DNA of 64,000 bases, taken from positions 1 to 64,000 of the forward strand of contig NZ_JAFMOX010000044.1 in the NCBI RefSeq assembly GCF_019049655.1, written 5' to 3'. The stretch comes from Rahnella rivi (GTDB lineage Bacteria > Pseudomonadota > Gammaproteobacteria > Enterobacterales > Enterobacteriaceae). Positions within the stretch are counted from its first letter, which is position 1, and every line of letters begins with the position of its first letter. Made by a program: the position numbers and the translations under genes. Shown piece by piece: positions 19,285 to 29,512 of the stretch. The notes beneath the pieces are model-generated. The model worked only from the letters and a program-made list of their open reading frames with translations, was not told the origin of the DNA and made no database searches.

Positions 19285-19305
19285 CATAATAATAATTATC
19301 GTTTA
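19285..19305 (+). promoter_or_regulatory. Candidate Fur box upstream of fhuA
   Basis: The stretch CATAATAATAATTATCGTTT overlaps the Fur consensus of repeated GATAAT/ATTATC hexamers, about 35-55 bases before the fhuA start. Iron-Fur repression of fhuA is established in related bacteria. Confidence 0.65.
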
Positions 19306-19339
19306 CATTCCCATTAATAAACATCCCAGAGATAACGCA

Positions 19340-21562
19340 ATGGCTTTTCAGCGCTCCCTTTCTTCATCTAAAGACGTCTTTACACGTCGCACTTTGGCTT
19401 TGACTATCACGGCAACGTTGAGCTCCACGTCTTTCTATGCAGGCGCAGCCGTCACGGCCCCCGCCAAAGAAGATACGATCAACGTCACCAGTTCAGCCGC
19501 TGCCGAAGCCGCGCCGGAATCTGCGTGGGGCCCTGCGGCGACAATCGCAGCAAAACACAGTGCGACCGGCACCAAAACCGATACGCCGCTGGTGAAAACT
19601 CCGCAGTCAGTTTCCGTCGTCACCCGTGAAGAAATGGACATGAAACAGCCTGCTTCGGTAAAAGAAGCGCTGGGCTACACGCCGGGCGTTTTCGCCAGCC
19701 GTGGCAGTTCTAACACCATCGATGCCATGGCAATCCGTGGTTTCACCTCGGTGAACACCAATCAGTATCTCGACGGCATCAAACTTCAGGGTGACAACTA
19801 TTCTGAAGTGTCGATGGATCCGTACATGCTGGAGCGCGTTGAACTGCTGCGCGGGCCGTCTTCCGTTCTTTACGGTAAAAGCAATCCGGGCGGCGTGGTC
19901 AGCATGGTCAGCAAGCGTCCGACCACTGAACCGTTGAAAGAAGTACAGTTCAAAATGGGTACGGATAACCTGTACCAGACCGGTTTTGATTTCAGCGATG
20001 CCATCGACGATGCGGGTGTGTATTCCTACCGTCTGACCGGCGTGGCGCGCAGTCAGGATACGCAGCAGGAGATGGCGAAAGAAAAACGCTATTCGATTGC
20101 GCCGTCTTTCTCATGGCGCCCTGATGATAAAACCGACTTCACCTTCCTGAGCAATTTCCAGAACGATCCGGATGCCGGTTATTACGGCTGGTTGCCACGT
20201 GAAGGCACCGTGGTGCCGTACTACGATGCCAACGGTAAAGCACATAAACTGCCGACAGATTTCAACGAAGGTGAAGCGGGCAACCGTATGTCACGCAACC
20301 AGAAAATGGTCGGTTACAGCTTCGCACATCAGTTTGATGATACCTGGACGGTTCGCCAGAATCTGCGCTACACCAAACTCGATACCCAATATAAATCAGT
20401 TTACGGCTTCGGCTACCTCGGTAACGGCAACATCACGCGCAGCTACGTTCAGTCCAAAGAGAAGCTGGCGAACTTTGATGTCGATACCCAGGCTCAGGCT
20501 AAATTCGGCACCGGCGCTGTCGATCACACCCTGCTGATGGGTGTCGATTACATGCGTATGCGTAACGATATTGATGCGGATTACGGCAGCGCAAGTAATC
20601 TGAATCTGGCAAATCCGCAATACGGTAACGGCAATGTCTCATTGTACTTCCCGTATGAGATCCTCAATCGTCAGGAGCAAACCGGCCTGTACATGCAGGA
20701 TCAGGCGGAATGGAATAAGTGGATCCTGACTGTTGGCGGCCGTTACGATTTCGCCAAAAGCTCAACCTTTACGCGCACCACCAACAGCGCTTCGCAGATC
20801 AACGATCAGCAGTTTACCTGGCGTGGTGGTCTGAACTATCTGTTCGACAACGGTATTTCTCCGTACTTCAGCTACAGCGAATCCTTTGAACCGAACGCAG
20901 GCGCCACCAAACAAGGCCAGCCGTTCGATCCTTCAATAGGTAAACAGTACGAAGCGGGTGTGAAATACATCCCGAACGATCGTCCGATCAGCCTGACGGC
21001 AGCGGTGTATCAGCTGACCAAAGATAAAAACCTGACTGCCAACCCGTCTGACGCTAACTTCAGCGTTCAGTCTGGTGAAATCCGTTCCCGCGGTCTGGAA
21101 CTGGAAGCCAAAGCCGCGGTTAACGCCAACATTAACCTCACGGCGTCTTATACCTATACCGATGCAAAATACACCCACGACACCAATTTCGAAGGCAAGC
21201 GTCCTGTTGAAGTCCCGGCAAATATGGCGTCTCTGTGGGCGGATTACACCTTCCACGAAACCGCGCTCAGTGGCCTGACAGTCGGTTCGGGTGTGCGTTA
21301 CGTCGGTGCCAGCTCCAGCTTCTACACCGCAAACGGTGTGAATGCAGACAAAGCGAATGAAGCCTTTAATGTGTCTTCCTACACGCTGGTGGATGCCACG
21401 ATCAAATACGATCTCGCGCGCTTTGGCCTGCCGGGCTCTTCCGTTGGCGTGAACGTCAATAACCTGCTGGATCGTGAATACGTCGCCAGTTGCTATCGCG
21501 ATTACGCCTGTTACTGGGGTTCAGATCGCCAGGTTGTCGCCACAGCGACATTCAGATTTTAA
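19340..21562 (+). CDS. fhuA: Ferrichrome TonB-dependent outer membrane receptor FhuA
   Basis: Outer-membrane beta-barrel that takes up ferrichrome with TonB energy. From the ATG at 19340 it has 740 residues with a signal peptide (basic FTRRT, hydrophobic core, cleavage near AGAA), TonB box EDTINVT, plug domain with SAWGPAATIAAKHSATGTKT and SVLYGKSNPGGVVSMVSKRP, and a 22-strand barrel ending in ATFRF. The strand patterns follow E. coli FhuA closely (747 residues). Compared with E. coli the large extracellular loop region carrying phage-receptor residues is shorter around residues 350-380, where the E. coli disulphide-linked insert is missing. It heads the fhuACDB unit. Confidence 0.95.
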   Translation: MAFQRSLSSSKDVFTRRTLALTITATLSSTSFYAGAAVTAPAKEDTINVTSSAAAEAAPESAWGPAATIAAKHSATGTKTDTPLVKTPQSVSVVTREEMDMKQPASVKEALGYTPGVFASRGSSNTIDAMAIRGFTSVNTNQYLDGIKLQGDNYSEVSMDPYMLERVELLRGPSSVLYGKSNPGGVVSMVSKRPTTEPLKEVQFKMGTDNLYQTGFDFSDAIDDAGVYSYRLTGVARSQDTQQEMAKEKRYSIAPSFSWRPDDKTDFTFLSNFQNDPDAGYYGWLPREGTVVPYYDANGKAHKLPTDFNEGEAGNRMSRNQKMVGYSFAHQFDDTWTVRQNLRYTKLDTQYKSVYGFGYLGNGNITRSYVQSKEKLANFDVDTQAQAKFGTGAVDHTLLMGVDYMRMRNDIDADYGSASNLNLANPQYGNGNVSLYFPYEILNRQEQTGLYMQDQAEWNKWILTVGGRYDFAKSSTFTRTTNSASQINDQQFTWRGGLNYLFDNGISPYFSYSESFEPNAGATKQGQPFDPSIGKQYEAGVKYIPNDRPISLTAAVYQLTKDKNLTANPSDANFSVQSGEIRSRGLELEAKAAVNANINLTASYTYTDAKYTHDTNFEGKRPVEVPANMASLWADYTFHETALSGLTVGSGVRYVGASSSFYTANGVNADKANEAFNVSSYTLVDATIKYDLARFGLPGSSVGVNVNNLLDREYVASCYRDYACYWGSDRQVVATATFRF

Positions 21563-21591
21563 TCGTTAGTTTGCATTAACGCTGTGAAATC

Positions 21592-21612
21592 CGGGCACGC
21601 TGGTCGTGCCCG
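21592..21612 (+). terminator. Hairpin between fhuA and fhuC
   Basis: CGGGCACG pairs perfectly with CGTGCCCG around CTGGT, followed by TTTCCTGTTCTT. The tail is only partly T-rich, so it may attenuate or stabilise the fhuA message rather than stop transcription fully. Confidence 0.55.
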
Positions 21613-21650
21613 TTTCCTGTTCTTAACCAGATGTCGACGCAGAAAATCTT

Positions 21651-22463
21651 ATGCTTAATCACAACGTACCTCCGTCTTCCTCGCTGCCAGAAAGCGTATT
21701 CCGCCTGCAAGATGTCAGTTTTTCTGTCACGGGACGCACACTGCTGGCTCCGCTGTCACTGACGTTTCCCCAGGGACAAGTGTGTGGCCTGATTGGTCAC
21801 AACGGCTCGGGTAAGTCGACGTTGTTAAAAATGCTGGGGCGGCATCAGTCTGCGACATCCGGCACGATTTTCCTCAATGACACGCCGCTGGCTCAGTGGG
21901 ACAGCAAAGCCTTTGCGCGTCAGGTGGCGTATCTGCCACAACAACTTCCCGCCGCAGAAGGCATGACCGTGCAGGAGCTGGTGGCAATTGGCCGCTACCC
22001 GTGGCACGGCGCGCTGGGGCGTTTCAAACATCAGGACAAAGAAAAAGTCGAAGAAGCGATCTCTCTGGTGGGCCTGAAGCCTTTCGCGCACCGTCTGGTG
22101 GACAGCCTCTCCGGCGGCGAGCGTCAGCGCGCCTGGCTGGCGATGATGGTGGCGCAGGACAGCCGCTGTCTGCTGCTTGATGAACCCACCTCCGCACTTG
22201 ATATCGCCCATCAGAAAGACGTGCTGGCGCTGATCCAGCGTCTGAGCCGCGAAAAAGGCTTAACCGTGATTGCGGTTCTGCACGATCTGAACATGGCGGC
22301 GCGCTATTGCGACCAACTGATGGCGCTGCGTGGCGGCGAGATGATCGCTCAGGGCGCACCGGAAGAGATGATGCGCGGCGACGTCCTTGAACAAATTTAT
22401 GGTATTCCGATGGGCATTCTTCCGCATCCGGCGGGCGGTGCGCCTGTGAGCTTCGTATACTGA
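21651..22463 (+). CDS. fhuC: Hydroxamate siderophore ABC transporter ATPase FhuC
   Basis: Energises import of ferric hydroxamates across the inner membrane with FhuB. The 270-residue protein has Walker A GHNGSGKST, Q-loop LPQQLP, signature LSGGERQR, Walker B CLLLDEPTS and H-loop VLHDLNMA. It is close in length to E. coli FhuC (265). It is separated from fhuD by one base and follows fhuA by 88 bases that contain a hairpin. Confidence 0.97.
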   Translation: MLNHNVPPSSSLPESVFRLQDVSFSVTGRTLLAPLSLTFPQGQVCGLIGHNGSGKSTLLKMLGRHQSATSGTIFLNDTPLAQWDSKAFARQVAYLPQQLPAAEGMTVQELVAIGRYPWHGALGRFKHQDKEKVEEAISLVGLKPFAHRLVDSLSGGERQRAWLAMMVAQDSRCLLLDEPTSALDIAHQKDVLALIQRLSREKGLTVIAVLHDLNMAARYCDQLMALRGGEMIAQGAPEEMMRGDVLEQIYGIPMGILPHPAGGAPVSFVY

Positions 22464-22464
22464 T

Positions 22465-23367
22465 ATGTCTGATTTTCCTAATTTTTCTGGAATAACGCGT
22501 CGCCGGATTTTACAGGCGCTGGCGTTATCCCCGCTGCTGGCTTCTATGCCGACGTTTTCTGCATCAACACCCGATCTCAGCCGAATTATCGCGCTGGAAT
22601 GGCTGCCTGCCGAGTTGCTGATTGCGCTCGGTGTCATGCCGATGGCGATTGCTGATATTCCCAATTATGAACTCTGGGTCGAAGAGCCAAAGCTGGCGCC
22701 GACGGTCATTGACGTGGGGCAGCGCACTGAACCCAATATGGAGTTTATCCAGCAACTTAAGCCGTCTCTGCTTGTGGTGACTCAGGGCTACGGCCCGAAA
22801 ACCAGCCAGCTGGAATCCATCGCGCCGGTGGTAGATGTGAAAGCCAACGACGGCAGCGCCAAACCTCTGCAACTGGCGATCCGTTCCCTGCACAAACTGG
22901 CGGATTATCTCGGTTTGCCGGAACGCGCTGAACAGCATTTGCAGCTCTATCACCAGCAACTGGCGAAAACCCGCGAGCTGATGAAACCGGTCGCCGCTCA
23001 GCCGGTGCTGTTAATCACCTTTATCGACACCCGCCATGTGCTGGTGTTCGGCCAGGGAAGCCTGTTCCAGGAAGTGATGGAGGAGGTCGGGCTGACCAAT
23101 GCCTGGCAGGGCGAAGGCAGCTTCTGGGGCAGCGTGTCTGTCGGGATCGAACGTCTGGCGGCCATCAAAAATGCCCGCGTGCTGTGCTTTGATCACGGCA
23201 GCGCCGACATCATGGACGCCGTTGCACCCACGCCTTTGTGGAAATCGATGCCGTTCGTTCGCAATAATCAGTTCACTGTGGTGCCCGCGGTCTGGTTTTA
23301 CGGTGCGACGTTTAGCGCCATGCATTTTTGCCGCATTCTTAACAGCACTCTGGGGAAACCGGTATGA
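22465..23367 (+). CDS. fhuD: Periplasmic hydroxamate siderophore-binding protein FhuD
   Basis: Delivers ferrichrome-type siderophores from the periplasm to FhuBC. The 300-residue protein has a Tat-like signal with TRRRIL followed by a hydrophobic stretch ALALSPLLASMP and cleavage near FSA. The class III binding-protein fold is shown by RIIALEWLPAELLIALGV, the long linking helix region and CFDHGSADIM. It overlaps fhuB by four bases (ATGA). Confidence 0.95.
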   Translation: MSDFPNFSGITRRRILQALALSPLLASMPTFSASTPDLSRIIALEWLPAELLIALGVMPMAIADIPNYELWVEEPKLAPTVIDVGQRTEPNMEFIQQLKPSLLVVTQGYGPKTSQLESIAPVVDVKANDGSAKPLQLAIRSLHKLADYLGLPERAEQHLQLYHQQLAKTRELMKPVAAQPVLLITFIDTRHVLVFGQGSLFQEVMEEVGLTNAWQGEGSFWGSVSVGIERLAAIKNARVLCFDHGSADIMDAVAPTPLWKSMPFVRNNQFTVVPAVWFYGATFSAMHFCRILNSTLGKPV

Positions 23368-25352
23368 ACCGCCGCGCACTCAGCGTTTCGCTGATATTTT
23401 TGATTCTGCTGACGCTGGCGGCAGGTATGCTCAGCGTTTACAACCTCCATCAGCAACTGCCTTATCACCAGTGGCGCAGCGCGTTGTGGCAGCCGGACAT
23501 CGATGATGTTCAGCAGATGCTGTTCCATTACAGCTCGCTGCCGCGTATCGCCGTCGCACTGCTGGCTGGTGCCGGTCTGGGGCTGGTCGGTTTACTGTTT
23601 CAGCAGGTTCTGCGCAATCCGCTGGCAGAACCGGCGACGCTCGGTGTTTCTGCCGGTGCGCAGCTTGGTCTGACTATTGCCACGCTGTGGGCGTTGCCGG
23701 GGGGCCTTATCACCCAGCAGTTCGCCGCCATGCTTGGCGCGGTGGTGATCGGCGTGCTGGTCTTCGGGATCGCCTGGGGTAAACGACTTTCGCCGGTGAC
23801 GCTGATCCTCGCCGGGCTGGTGCTCGGTTTGTATTGCGGTGCGGTCAATGGCCTGCTGGGGCTGTTCAACTATCAGCGCCTGCAAAGTTTGTATATGTGG
23901 AGCAGCGGGGCGCTGAACCAGCAGGACTGGAATATTGCTTCGTTCCTGTTGCCGCGCGTGATCATCGTCTGGCTGCTGGCCTTCCTGTTGCAACGTCCGA
24001 TGACCTTACTGGGGCTGGATGACGGCGTGGCAAAAAATCTCGGACTGGGATTATCCGCTGCCCGCCTCGCGGTGCTGGCGCTGGCGATCCTGATGAGCGC
24101 CCAGCTGGTTAACGCCGTAGGCATGATTGGTTTTATCGGTTTATTTGCGCCGTTGCTGGCGAAAATGCTCGGCGCACGTCGCCTGTTTTCGCGGCTGGTC
24201 ATGGCGCCGGTGATCGGTGCGCTGCTGCTGTGGTTCACCGATCAGGTGATGCAGTGGCTGACACAATACTGGATGGAAATACCGACCGGTGCAGCCACCG
24301 CGCTGGTCGGCGCGCCGTTGCTGCTGTGGCTGTTGCCGCGGCTGCGTAACAGCATGACGCCACCACCGATGGATCAGGGCGACAACGTGCCCGATGAGCG
24401 TCAGCATCTGGTGCGCTGGGTGTCGCTTGCGCTGCTGGTGTTACTGGCAGGGCTGGCCGTCGCGCTGATGGCCGGGCGCAATGCCACGGGCTGGAGCTGG
24501 TCAACGGGCGCAGATTTACAGGCGCTGCTGCCGTGGCGTATGCCGCGGGTGATGGCGGCGCTGGCGGCAGGAATTATGCTGGCGTCATCAGGCGTGCTGA
24601 TTCAGAAACTGACCGGCAACGCGATGGCCAGCCCCGAAGTGCTGGGGATAAGTTCCGGTGCGGCATTTGGTGTGGTGCTGATGATGTTTATTGTGCCCGG
24701 TGATGCCTTTGTCTGGTTGCTGCCCGCGGGCAGTGCCGGTGCGGCGATCACCCTGCTGGTGATCATGCTCGCCTCCGGTTTACGCAGCTTCTCCGCCGAG
24801 CGGATGCTGCTGACCGGTATCGCGCTGAGCACCGCGTTCAGCACGCTGCTGACGCTGTTACTCGCCAGCGGTGATCCGCGTATGGGTGGCCTGCTGACCT
24901 GGATTTCCGGTTCAACCTATTCCGTGACTTCTGATACCGCATGGCGAACGCTGGTGCTGGCTGCGGTGCTGATGGTGCTGGTGCCGTTCCTGCGCCGCTG
25001 GGTCAATATTCTGCCGCTCGGCAGTGTGACTGCGAAGTCTGTCGGAATGGCGCTGACGCCAAGCCGTATGGCGATCCTGATGCTGGCCGCAATCATGACA
25101 GCCGCCGCCACGCTGACCGTCGGGCCGCTGAGTTTTATCGGGCTGATGGCACCGCACATGGCACGCATGATGGGCTTTCGACGGGCGATGCCGCAATGGA
25201 TGGTCGCCAGTATTCTCGGTGGCTTGCTGATGGTGTTCGCCGACTGGTGCGGCCGGATGTTCCTGTTCCCGAACCAGATCCCGGCAGGGCTGCTCGCGAC
25301 CTTCATCGGTGCGCCGTACTTTATCTACCTGCTGAGAAAACAGGCGAAATAA
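23364..25352 (+). CDS. fhuB: Hydroxamate siderophore ABC permease FhuB (double-length)
   Basis: Inner-membrane channel for FhuCD. It is a tandem fusion of two BtuC/FecCD-type permease halves, about residues 1-330 and 345-662, each with about ten helices; the repeated motif RIAVALLAGAGLGLVGLLFQ and PRVMAALAAGIMLASSGVLI marks the start of each half. Each half has a FecCD coupling segment, VGMIGFIGLFAPLLAK and VGPLSFIGLMAPHMAR. Length 662 matches E. coli (660). It is the last gene of the operon. Confidence 0.96.
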   Translation: MNRRALSVSLIFLILLTLAAGMLSVYNLHQQLPYHQWRSALWQPDIDDVQQMLFHYSSLPRIAVALLAGAGLGLVGLLFQQVLRNPLAEPATLGVSAGAQLGLTIATLWALPGGLITQQFAAMLGAVVIGVLVFGIAWGKRLSPVTLILAGLVLGLYCGAVNGLLGLFNYQRLQSLYMWSSGALNQQDWNIASFLLPRVIIVWLLAFLLQRPMTLLGLDDGVAKNLGLGLSAARLAVLALAILMSAQLVNAVGMIGFIGLFAPLLAKMLGARRLFSRLVMAPVIGALLLWFTDQVMQWLTQYWMEIPTGAATALVGAPLLLWLLPRLRNSMTPPPMDQGDNVPDERQHLVRWVSLALLVLLAGLAVALMAGRNATGWSWSTGADLQALLPWRMPRVMAALAAGIMLASSGVLIQKLTGNAMASPEVLGISSGAAFGVVLMMFIVPGDAFVWLLPAGSAGAAITLLVIMLASGLRSFSAERMLLTGIALSTAFSTLLTLLLASGDPRMGGLLTWISGSTYSVTSDTAWRTLVLAAVLMVLVPFLRRWVNILPLGSVTAKSVGMALTPSRMAILMLAAIMTAAATLTVGPLSFIGLMAPHMARMMGFRRAMPQWMVASILGGLLMVFADWCGRMFLFPNQIPAGLLATFIGAPYFIYLLRKQAK

Positions 25353-25370
25353 CGCCGGGACGGATGCAAC

Positions 25371-25392
25371 AAAAAGGGGCCAGAAGGCCCCT
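25371..25392 (-). terminator. Terminator between fhuB and hemL
   Basis: AGGGGCC pairs with GGCCCCT around AGAA. On the minus strand it is followed by TTTTTGTTG, so it is a good terminator for hemL, and it may also stop the convergent fhu message. Confidence 0.8.
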
Positions 25393-25432
25393 GTGTATTT
25401 CAGTGTCTCCCCTGCACAGGGGCGAGCGGATC

Positions 25433-26713
25433 TTACAGCTTCGCGAAACAGCGACGTGCCGCGCTGACGGTGCGCTGGATATCTTCTTCGCTGTGCGCCA
25501 GCGACATAAAGCCTGCTTCGAAGGCGGAAGGTGCGAGATAAACGCCTTCTTCCAGCATCAGGTGGAAGAACTTTTTGAAGCGCTCAACGTCGCACTTCAT
25601 CACGTCCTGATAGCAGGTCACGGTGTCTGCATCGGTAAAGAACAGGCCGAACATGCCGCCGACGTGGTTCACCACAAACGGAATGTTTTCCGCTTTCGCC
25701 GCATGCAGTAACCCTTCTGCCAGCTGGGTGGTGCGCTCATTCAGGGTCTGATGCACGCCCGGTTGTGCGACCTGAGTCAGGCAGGCAATACCGGCCGCCA
25801 TGGCAATCGGGTTACCGGAAAGCGTCCCCGCCTGATACACCGGGCCGGTCGGTGCCAGTGCGTCCATCACGTCGCGGCGGCCACCGAATGCGCCTACCGG
25901 CATCCCGCCGCCGATGATTTTGCCCAGACAGGTCAGGTCCGGCACCACATTGTAATATTCCTGAGCACCGCCGAGCGCGACGCGGAAACCGGTCATCACT
26001 TCGTCGATGATCAGCAGCGCACCGAATTCATCACAGAGTGCACGCAGACCCGGCAGGAACGCCGGCAGTGGCGGGATACAGTTCATGTTGCCCGCTACCG
26101 GCTCAACAATGATACAGGCGATATCGTCCGGGAACTGTTCGAAAGCGGCGCGTACGGAATCCAAATCGTTATAGGTGCACGTCAGGGTGTGTTTGGCGAA
26201 ATCCGCCGGTACGCCCGGAGAATTTGGCTGGCCGAGGGTCAGCGCGCCGGAACCGGCTTTCACCAGCAGGCAGTCGGCGTGGCCGTGATAGCAGCCTTCG
26301 AATTTGATGATTTTATCGCGATGGGTAAAGCCGCGGGCAAGACGAATGGCGCTCATGGTGGCTTCAGTACCGGAGTTCACCATGCGCACCATGTCCATAC
26401 TTGGCACCAGTCCGGTAACCAGTTCGGCCATTTTCACTTCCATCTCGGTTGGCGCACCAAAGCTCAGGCCGCGCTGTGCCGCTTCAATCACCGCATTGCG
26501 AATGTCAGCGTTATTGTGGCCGAGCACCATCGGACCCCATGAACCGACGTAGTCGATGTAAGCTTTACCATCGGCATCAAACAAAAAGGCACCGTCAGCG
26601 CGCTCGATGAATAGCGGGACGCCGCCGACGCCGGAGAAGGCACGTACCGGCGAATTCACACCGCCCGGGATTAGCGCTTGCGCCTGCGTGAACAGACTTT
26701 CTGACTTACTCAT
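25433..26713 (-). CDS. hemL: Glutamate-1-semialdehyde 2,1-aminomutase
   Basis: PLP enzyme that makes 5-aminolevulinate from glutamate semialdehyde for haem synthesis. From the ATG at 26713 it has 426 residues, equal to E. coli HemL (MSKSESLF start); the frame is open 19 codons further. It contains [17 protein letters not shown], the PLP Asp region [11 protein letters not shown], and the Schiff-base Lys in [14 protein letters not shown]. Divergent from clcA. Confidence 0.97.
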   Translation of the reverse strand: MSKSESLFTQAQALIPGGVNSPVRAFSGVGGVPLFIERADGAFLFDADGKAYIDYVGSWGPMVLGHNNADIRNAVIEAAQRGLSFGAPTEMEVKMAELVTGLVPSMDMVRMVNSGTEATMSAIRLARGFTHRDKIIKFEGCYHGHADCLLVKAGSGALTLGQPNSPGVPADFAKHTLTCTYNDLDSVRAAFEQFPDDIACIIVEPVAGNMNCIPPLPAFLPGLRALCDEFGALLIIDEVMTGFRVALGGAQEYYNVVPDLTCLGKIIGGGMPVGAFGGRRDVMDALAPTGPVYQAGTLSGNPIAMAAGIACLTQVAQPGVHQTLNERTTQLAEGLLHAAKAENIPFVVNHVGGMFGLFFTDADTVTCYQDVMKCDVERFKKFFHLMLEEGVYLAPSAFEAGFMSLAHSEEDIQRTVSAARRCFAKL

Positions 26714-26900
26714 TACTCGGCTCCTGGTTTTCTTGATGCTGTATGACATAAGGGATAGCAATGCGCCCATTCTAGTGAACTGCGCGAGGTTATCAAACCG
26801 TAAACCGTCGCGGATTTTGTCCTGAGTCCTGTCAGGCGGCCATGTTGTATGATTTAATCCATAAATATTCCATTACCTTTTCTGTATTCCTCCTGATCCG

Positions 26901-28364
26901 ATGAATGAATCAAATACTGATATGCCTGAGCCAGCCTCTGCGCATGGCCCGCGTAAACGCAGTGAAGTGCTGCGTATGTTCCTGCGCCGTGATAAAACGC
27001 CGGTCGCAATTCTGATTGTTGCTGCTGTGGTGGGAACCGTCGCCGGTCTGCTTGGCGTGGCTTTCGAAAAAGCGGTGAACGGGGTGATGGCCATGCGGCT
27101 TTCGGGCCTCAGTATTTTCAGCGATTACTGGATTTTAATGTGGCCGCTGACCTTTGTGGTGTCAGGCCTGCTGGCGATGTCCGGCTATTATCTGGTCCGG
27201 CGTTTCGCGCCTGAAGCGGGCGGCTCCGGCATTCCTGAAATCGAAGGTGCGCTGGAAGAGTTACGTCCGGTGCGCTGGTGGCGGGTGATCCCGGTGAAAT
27301 TCTTTGGTGGTATAGGCACGCTGAGCGCCGGCATGGTGCTGGGCAGGGAAGGGCCGACCGTGCAGATGGGCGCAAACGTCGGCAAAATGATGGCGGATAT
27401 TTTCAGGCTGCGCAGCGCCGAAGCCCGCCACTCGCTGCTGGCTACCGGGGCGGCGGCAGGGCTTTCAGCCGCCTTTAACGCGCCGCTGGCCGGTATCCTG
27501 TTCATTCTCGAAGAGATGCGCCTGCAATTTCGCTACAGCCTGATTTCTATAAAAGCGGTGTTTATCGGCGTGATTATGTCGAGCATCGTTTTCCGGATTT
27601 TCAACGGTGATACGGCCGTGATAGAGGTCGGTAAACTGGCGAATACTTCGCTGAATACCCTGTGGCTGTTTCTGGTGCTGGGGATGGTTTTTGGCGTGGT
27701 CGGCGTCAGCTTTAACGCGCTGATCTTCCGCACACAGGATATGTTTGCCCGCATCCACGGCGGTAATCTGCGCAAGATCCTGATTATCGGCGGCGTGCTC
27801 GGCGGCGTCTGCGGCCTGATCGGGCTTGTTCAGCCAGAAGCGGCGGGCGGTGGTTTTGCGCTGATCCCGCTGGCGGCGGCAGGGCAATACGGTCTGATGA
27901 TGCTGCTGTTTATCTTTTTTGTCCGCGTGGTGACCACGGTGCTTTGCTTTGCTTCAGGTGCACCGGGCGGCATATTTGCCCCGATGTTAGCGCTCGGCAC
28001 CTTGCTGGGTACGGCATTTGGTACCGCCGCGCTGGTCTGGTTCCCTGAGTACGATATTCAACCGGCGACCTTCGCCATCGCCGGAATGGGCGCACTGTTT
28101 GCTGCCAGCGTGCGTGCGCCGCTGACCGGCATCGTGCTGGTGCTGGAAATGACCGACAACTATCAGCTGATTTTACCCATGATCATCACCTGTCTGGGCG
28201 CGACCCTGCTGGCACAGTTTTTGGGCGGTAAGCCCTTGTATTCAACGATACTGACCCGCACCTTACAGAGGCAGGAACGCGAAAATGCAGAAAAAGCGCA
28301 GGCAGAATCTGTGGGTGAGAGCACCAATAAGCAGGACAGCGCCGCGAAAAATGCCCATACTTGA
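26901..28364 (+). CDS. clcA: H+/Cl- exchange transporter ClcA
   Basis: Homodimeric inner-membrane antiporter exchanging two Cl- for one H+, important in acid stress. It has the selectivity motifs [18 protein letters not shown] with the external gating Glu150, the internal proton Glu in [16 protein letters not shown], and the central Tyr in KPLYSTIL. Length is 487 (E. coli 473). No clear Shine-Dalgarno sequence precedes the ATG at 26901; a later in-frame ATG at 26922 is no better. Confidence 0.96.
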   Translation: MNESNTDMPEPASAHGPRKRSEVLRMFLRRDKTPVAILIVAAVVGTVAGLLGVAFEKAVNGVMAMRLSGLSIFSDYWILMWPLTFVVSGLLAMSGYYLVRRFAPEAGGSGIPEIEGALEELRPVRWWRVIPVKFFGGIGTLSAGMVLGREGPTVQMGANVGKMMADIFRLRSAEARHSLLATGAAAGLSAAFNAPLAGILFILEEMRLQFRYSLISIKAVFIGVIMSSIVFRIFNGDTAVIEVGKLANTSLNTLWLFLVLGMVFGVVGVSFNALIFRTQDMFARIHGGNLRKILIIGGVLGGVCGLIGLVQPEAAGGGFALIPLAAAGQYGLMMLLFIFFVRVVTTVLCFASGAPGGIFAPMLALGTLLGTAFGTAALVWFPEYDIQPATFAIAGMGALFAASVRAPLTGIVLVLEMTDNYQLILPMIITCLGATLLAQFLGGKPLYSTILTRTLQRQERENAEKAQAESVGESTNKQDSAAKNAHT

Positions 28365-28452
28365 AGCATCAACTCAGGTATAAGATAATGAGTTCATTAT
28401 TCAGACAGTCAATCTGGCGGCCTGAACAAATGCGGATTGGGAGTGAGAAATG

Positions 28453-28812
28453 ATGAGTGAAGCGTTAATGAATGAAACAACCGCGTTGCCGTTACAGTTT
28501 ACTGAGGCTGCGGCGCGTAAGGTGCAGAACCTAATTTCTGATGAAGAAAATCCGAATCTGAAGTTGCGTGTTTACATCACCGGCGGCGGTTGCAGCGGAT
28601 TCCAGTACGGTTTTACGTTTGACGATAAAATCAACGACGGTGATATGACCATCGAGAAAGCCGGTGTGGCGCTGGTGGTTGACCCGATGAGCCTGCAATA
28701 TCTGGTGGGCGGTTCGGTGGATTACACCGAAGGTCTGGAAGGTTCACGTTTTATCGTGACCAACCCGAATGCCAAGACAACCTGCGGTTGCGGTTCGTCA
28801 TTCAGCATCTGA
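28453..28812 (+). CDS. erpA: Iron-sulfur cluster insertion protein ErpA
   Basis: A-type carrier that passes Fe-S clusters to target enzymes such as IspG/IspH. The conserved Cys residues are in [11 protein letters not shown] and at the C-terminus in [10 protein letters not shown]. Three in-frame ATG codons exist (28450, 28453, 28468). GGAG lies six bases before the first; the second gives MSEALMNE-, and the third gives a protein nearest the E. coli length of 114. I use the second, which yields 119 residues. An intrinsic terminator follows. Confidence 0.95.
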   Translation: MSEALMNETTALPLQFTEAAARKVQNLISDEENPNLKLRVYITGGGCSGFQYGFTFDDKINDGDMTIEKAGVALVVDPMSLQYLVGGSVDYTEGLEGSRFIVTNPNAKTTCGCGSSFSI

Positions 28813-28845
28813 TGCGCGGCTGAGAGTTTCAGCAGCGTCAAAAAA

Positions 28846-28875
28846 GCCCGTCTGTGTATGCAGACGGGCTTTTTT
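28846..28875 (+). terminator. Intrinsic terminator after erpA
   Basis: GCCCGTCTG pairs with CAGACGGGC around TGTATG, followed by six T and preceded by A residues. Confidence 0.95.
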
Positions 28876-28932
28876 AATGGGCTTATTTCCACTCCGAAAA
28901 GGCACTAAGGTAAGTAAGTGCTTACAAGAGGA

Positions 28933-29178
28933 TTACCACTCGACGGTCACCAGCGTGGAATCCACCTTGATGCCGGGCGCTGCTGCCAGTACCGTTTCGC
29001 TGATATGTGGCGGGCTCATGCTGCGGTTGGCGCAGATCACGGAAGTGCCCGAAGGCGCTGCGTTCACCTGGCATAAAGGTAAAATAGTCAGACTGATGTG
29101 GATTTCGCCACTTGTCATGCCCGCGACAGCCGCCAGCGGGCCCAGGGCGAGTAACGCACTGAGTAATAAAGCTTTCAT
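28933..29178 (-). CDS. Small secreted protein, unrecognised
   Basis: An 81-residue protein with a clear signal peptide (MKALLLSALLALGPLAAVAG, cleavage near AVAG or VAGM) and a good ribosome site AGGAAACAG before the ATG. The mature part of about 60 residues begins GEIHISLTILPLCQVN, has two Cys residues (probably one disulphide) and ends DSTLVTVEW. The first and last strands recall the ends of spore-coat-U-like pilin domains found elsewhere in this window (short strand with Cys at the start, alternating hydrophobic final strand), but the middle is far too short for a full domain. In E. coli yadS occupies this position; it is absent here. Function unknown. Confidence 0.7.
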   Translation of the reverse strand: MKALLLSALLALGPLAAVAGMTSGEIHISLTILPLCQVNAAPSGTSVICANRSMSPPHISETVLAAAPGIKVDSTLVTVEW

Positions 29179-29512
29179 TTCTGTTTCCTGCTGGTGTCGT
29201 TCAATTTTTAGAGCAATAAAATCAGTGTGGCTGATTAAGGTTATCGGTCTTATTTTTGCGGTCTTTAATCCAAAACGTTTCCGTCCGGGAGCGTCGCCGC
29301 TGAGTCGTCGTATCAGATACCGTTATTGTATTATTTCGTTTGTATAACAAAGAGATAATCTAAAGCGAAGGCAGTCATCGTACGAAGGATTTGACGACGC
29401 ACATACTAACAGATAAAAGTGGCGGTTCATTGATTTTGGTTAATAAAGCAACGATTCGGAAAAGTGCCATAGCGGCGAGGGGCAAGAAAGTCACTGTACT
29501 GTTAGTGAGTAT
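29179..29512. other. Intergenic, no gene seen
   Basis: A 334-base AT-rich stretch between the small secreted gene and the btuF stop. I see no coding frame, tRNA or strong terminator. It should contain the promoter of the secreted-protein gene. Confidence 0.6.

Noticed and set aside
19247..19339. Longer FhuA start (MQMRKHC...)
   Set aside because: It crosses the Fur-box region and puts a second hydrophobic run before the signal peptide.
26714..26770. Longer HemL start
   Set aside because: The family begins at MSKSE; the extra residues lie in the promoter region.
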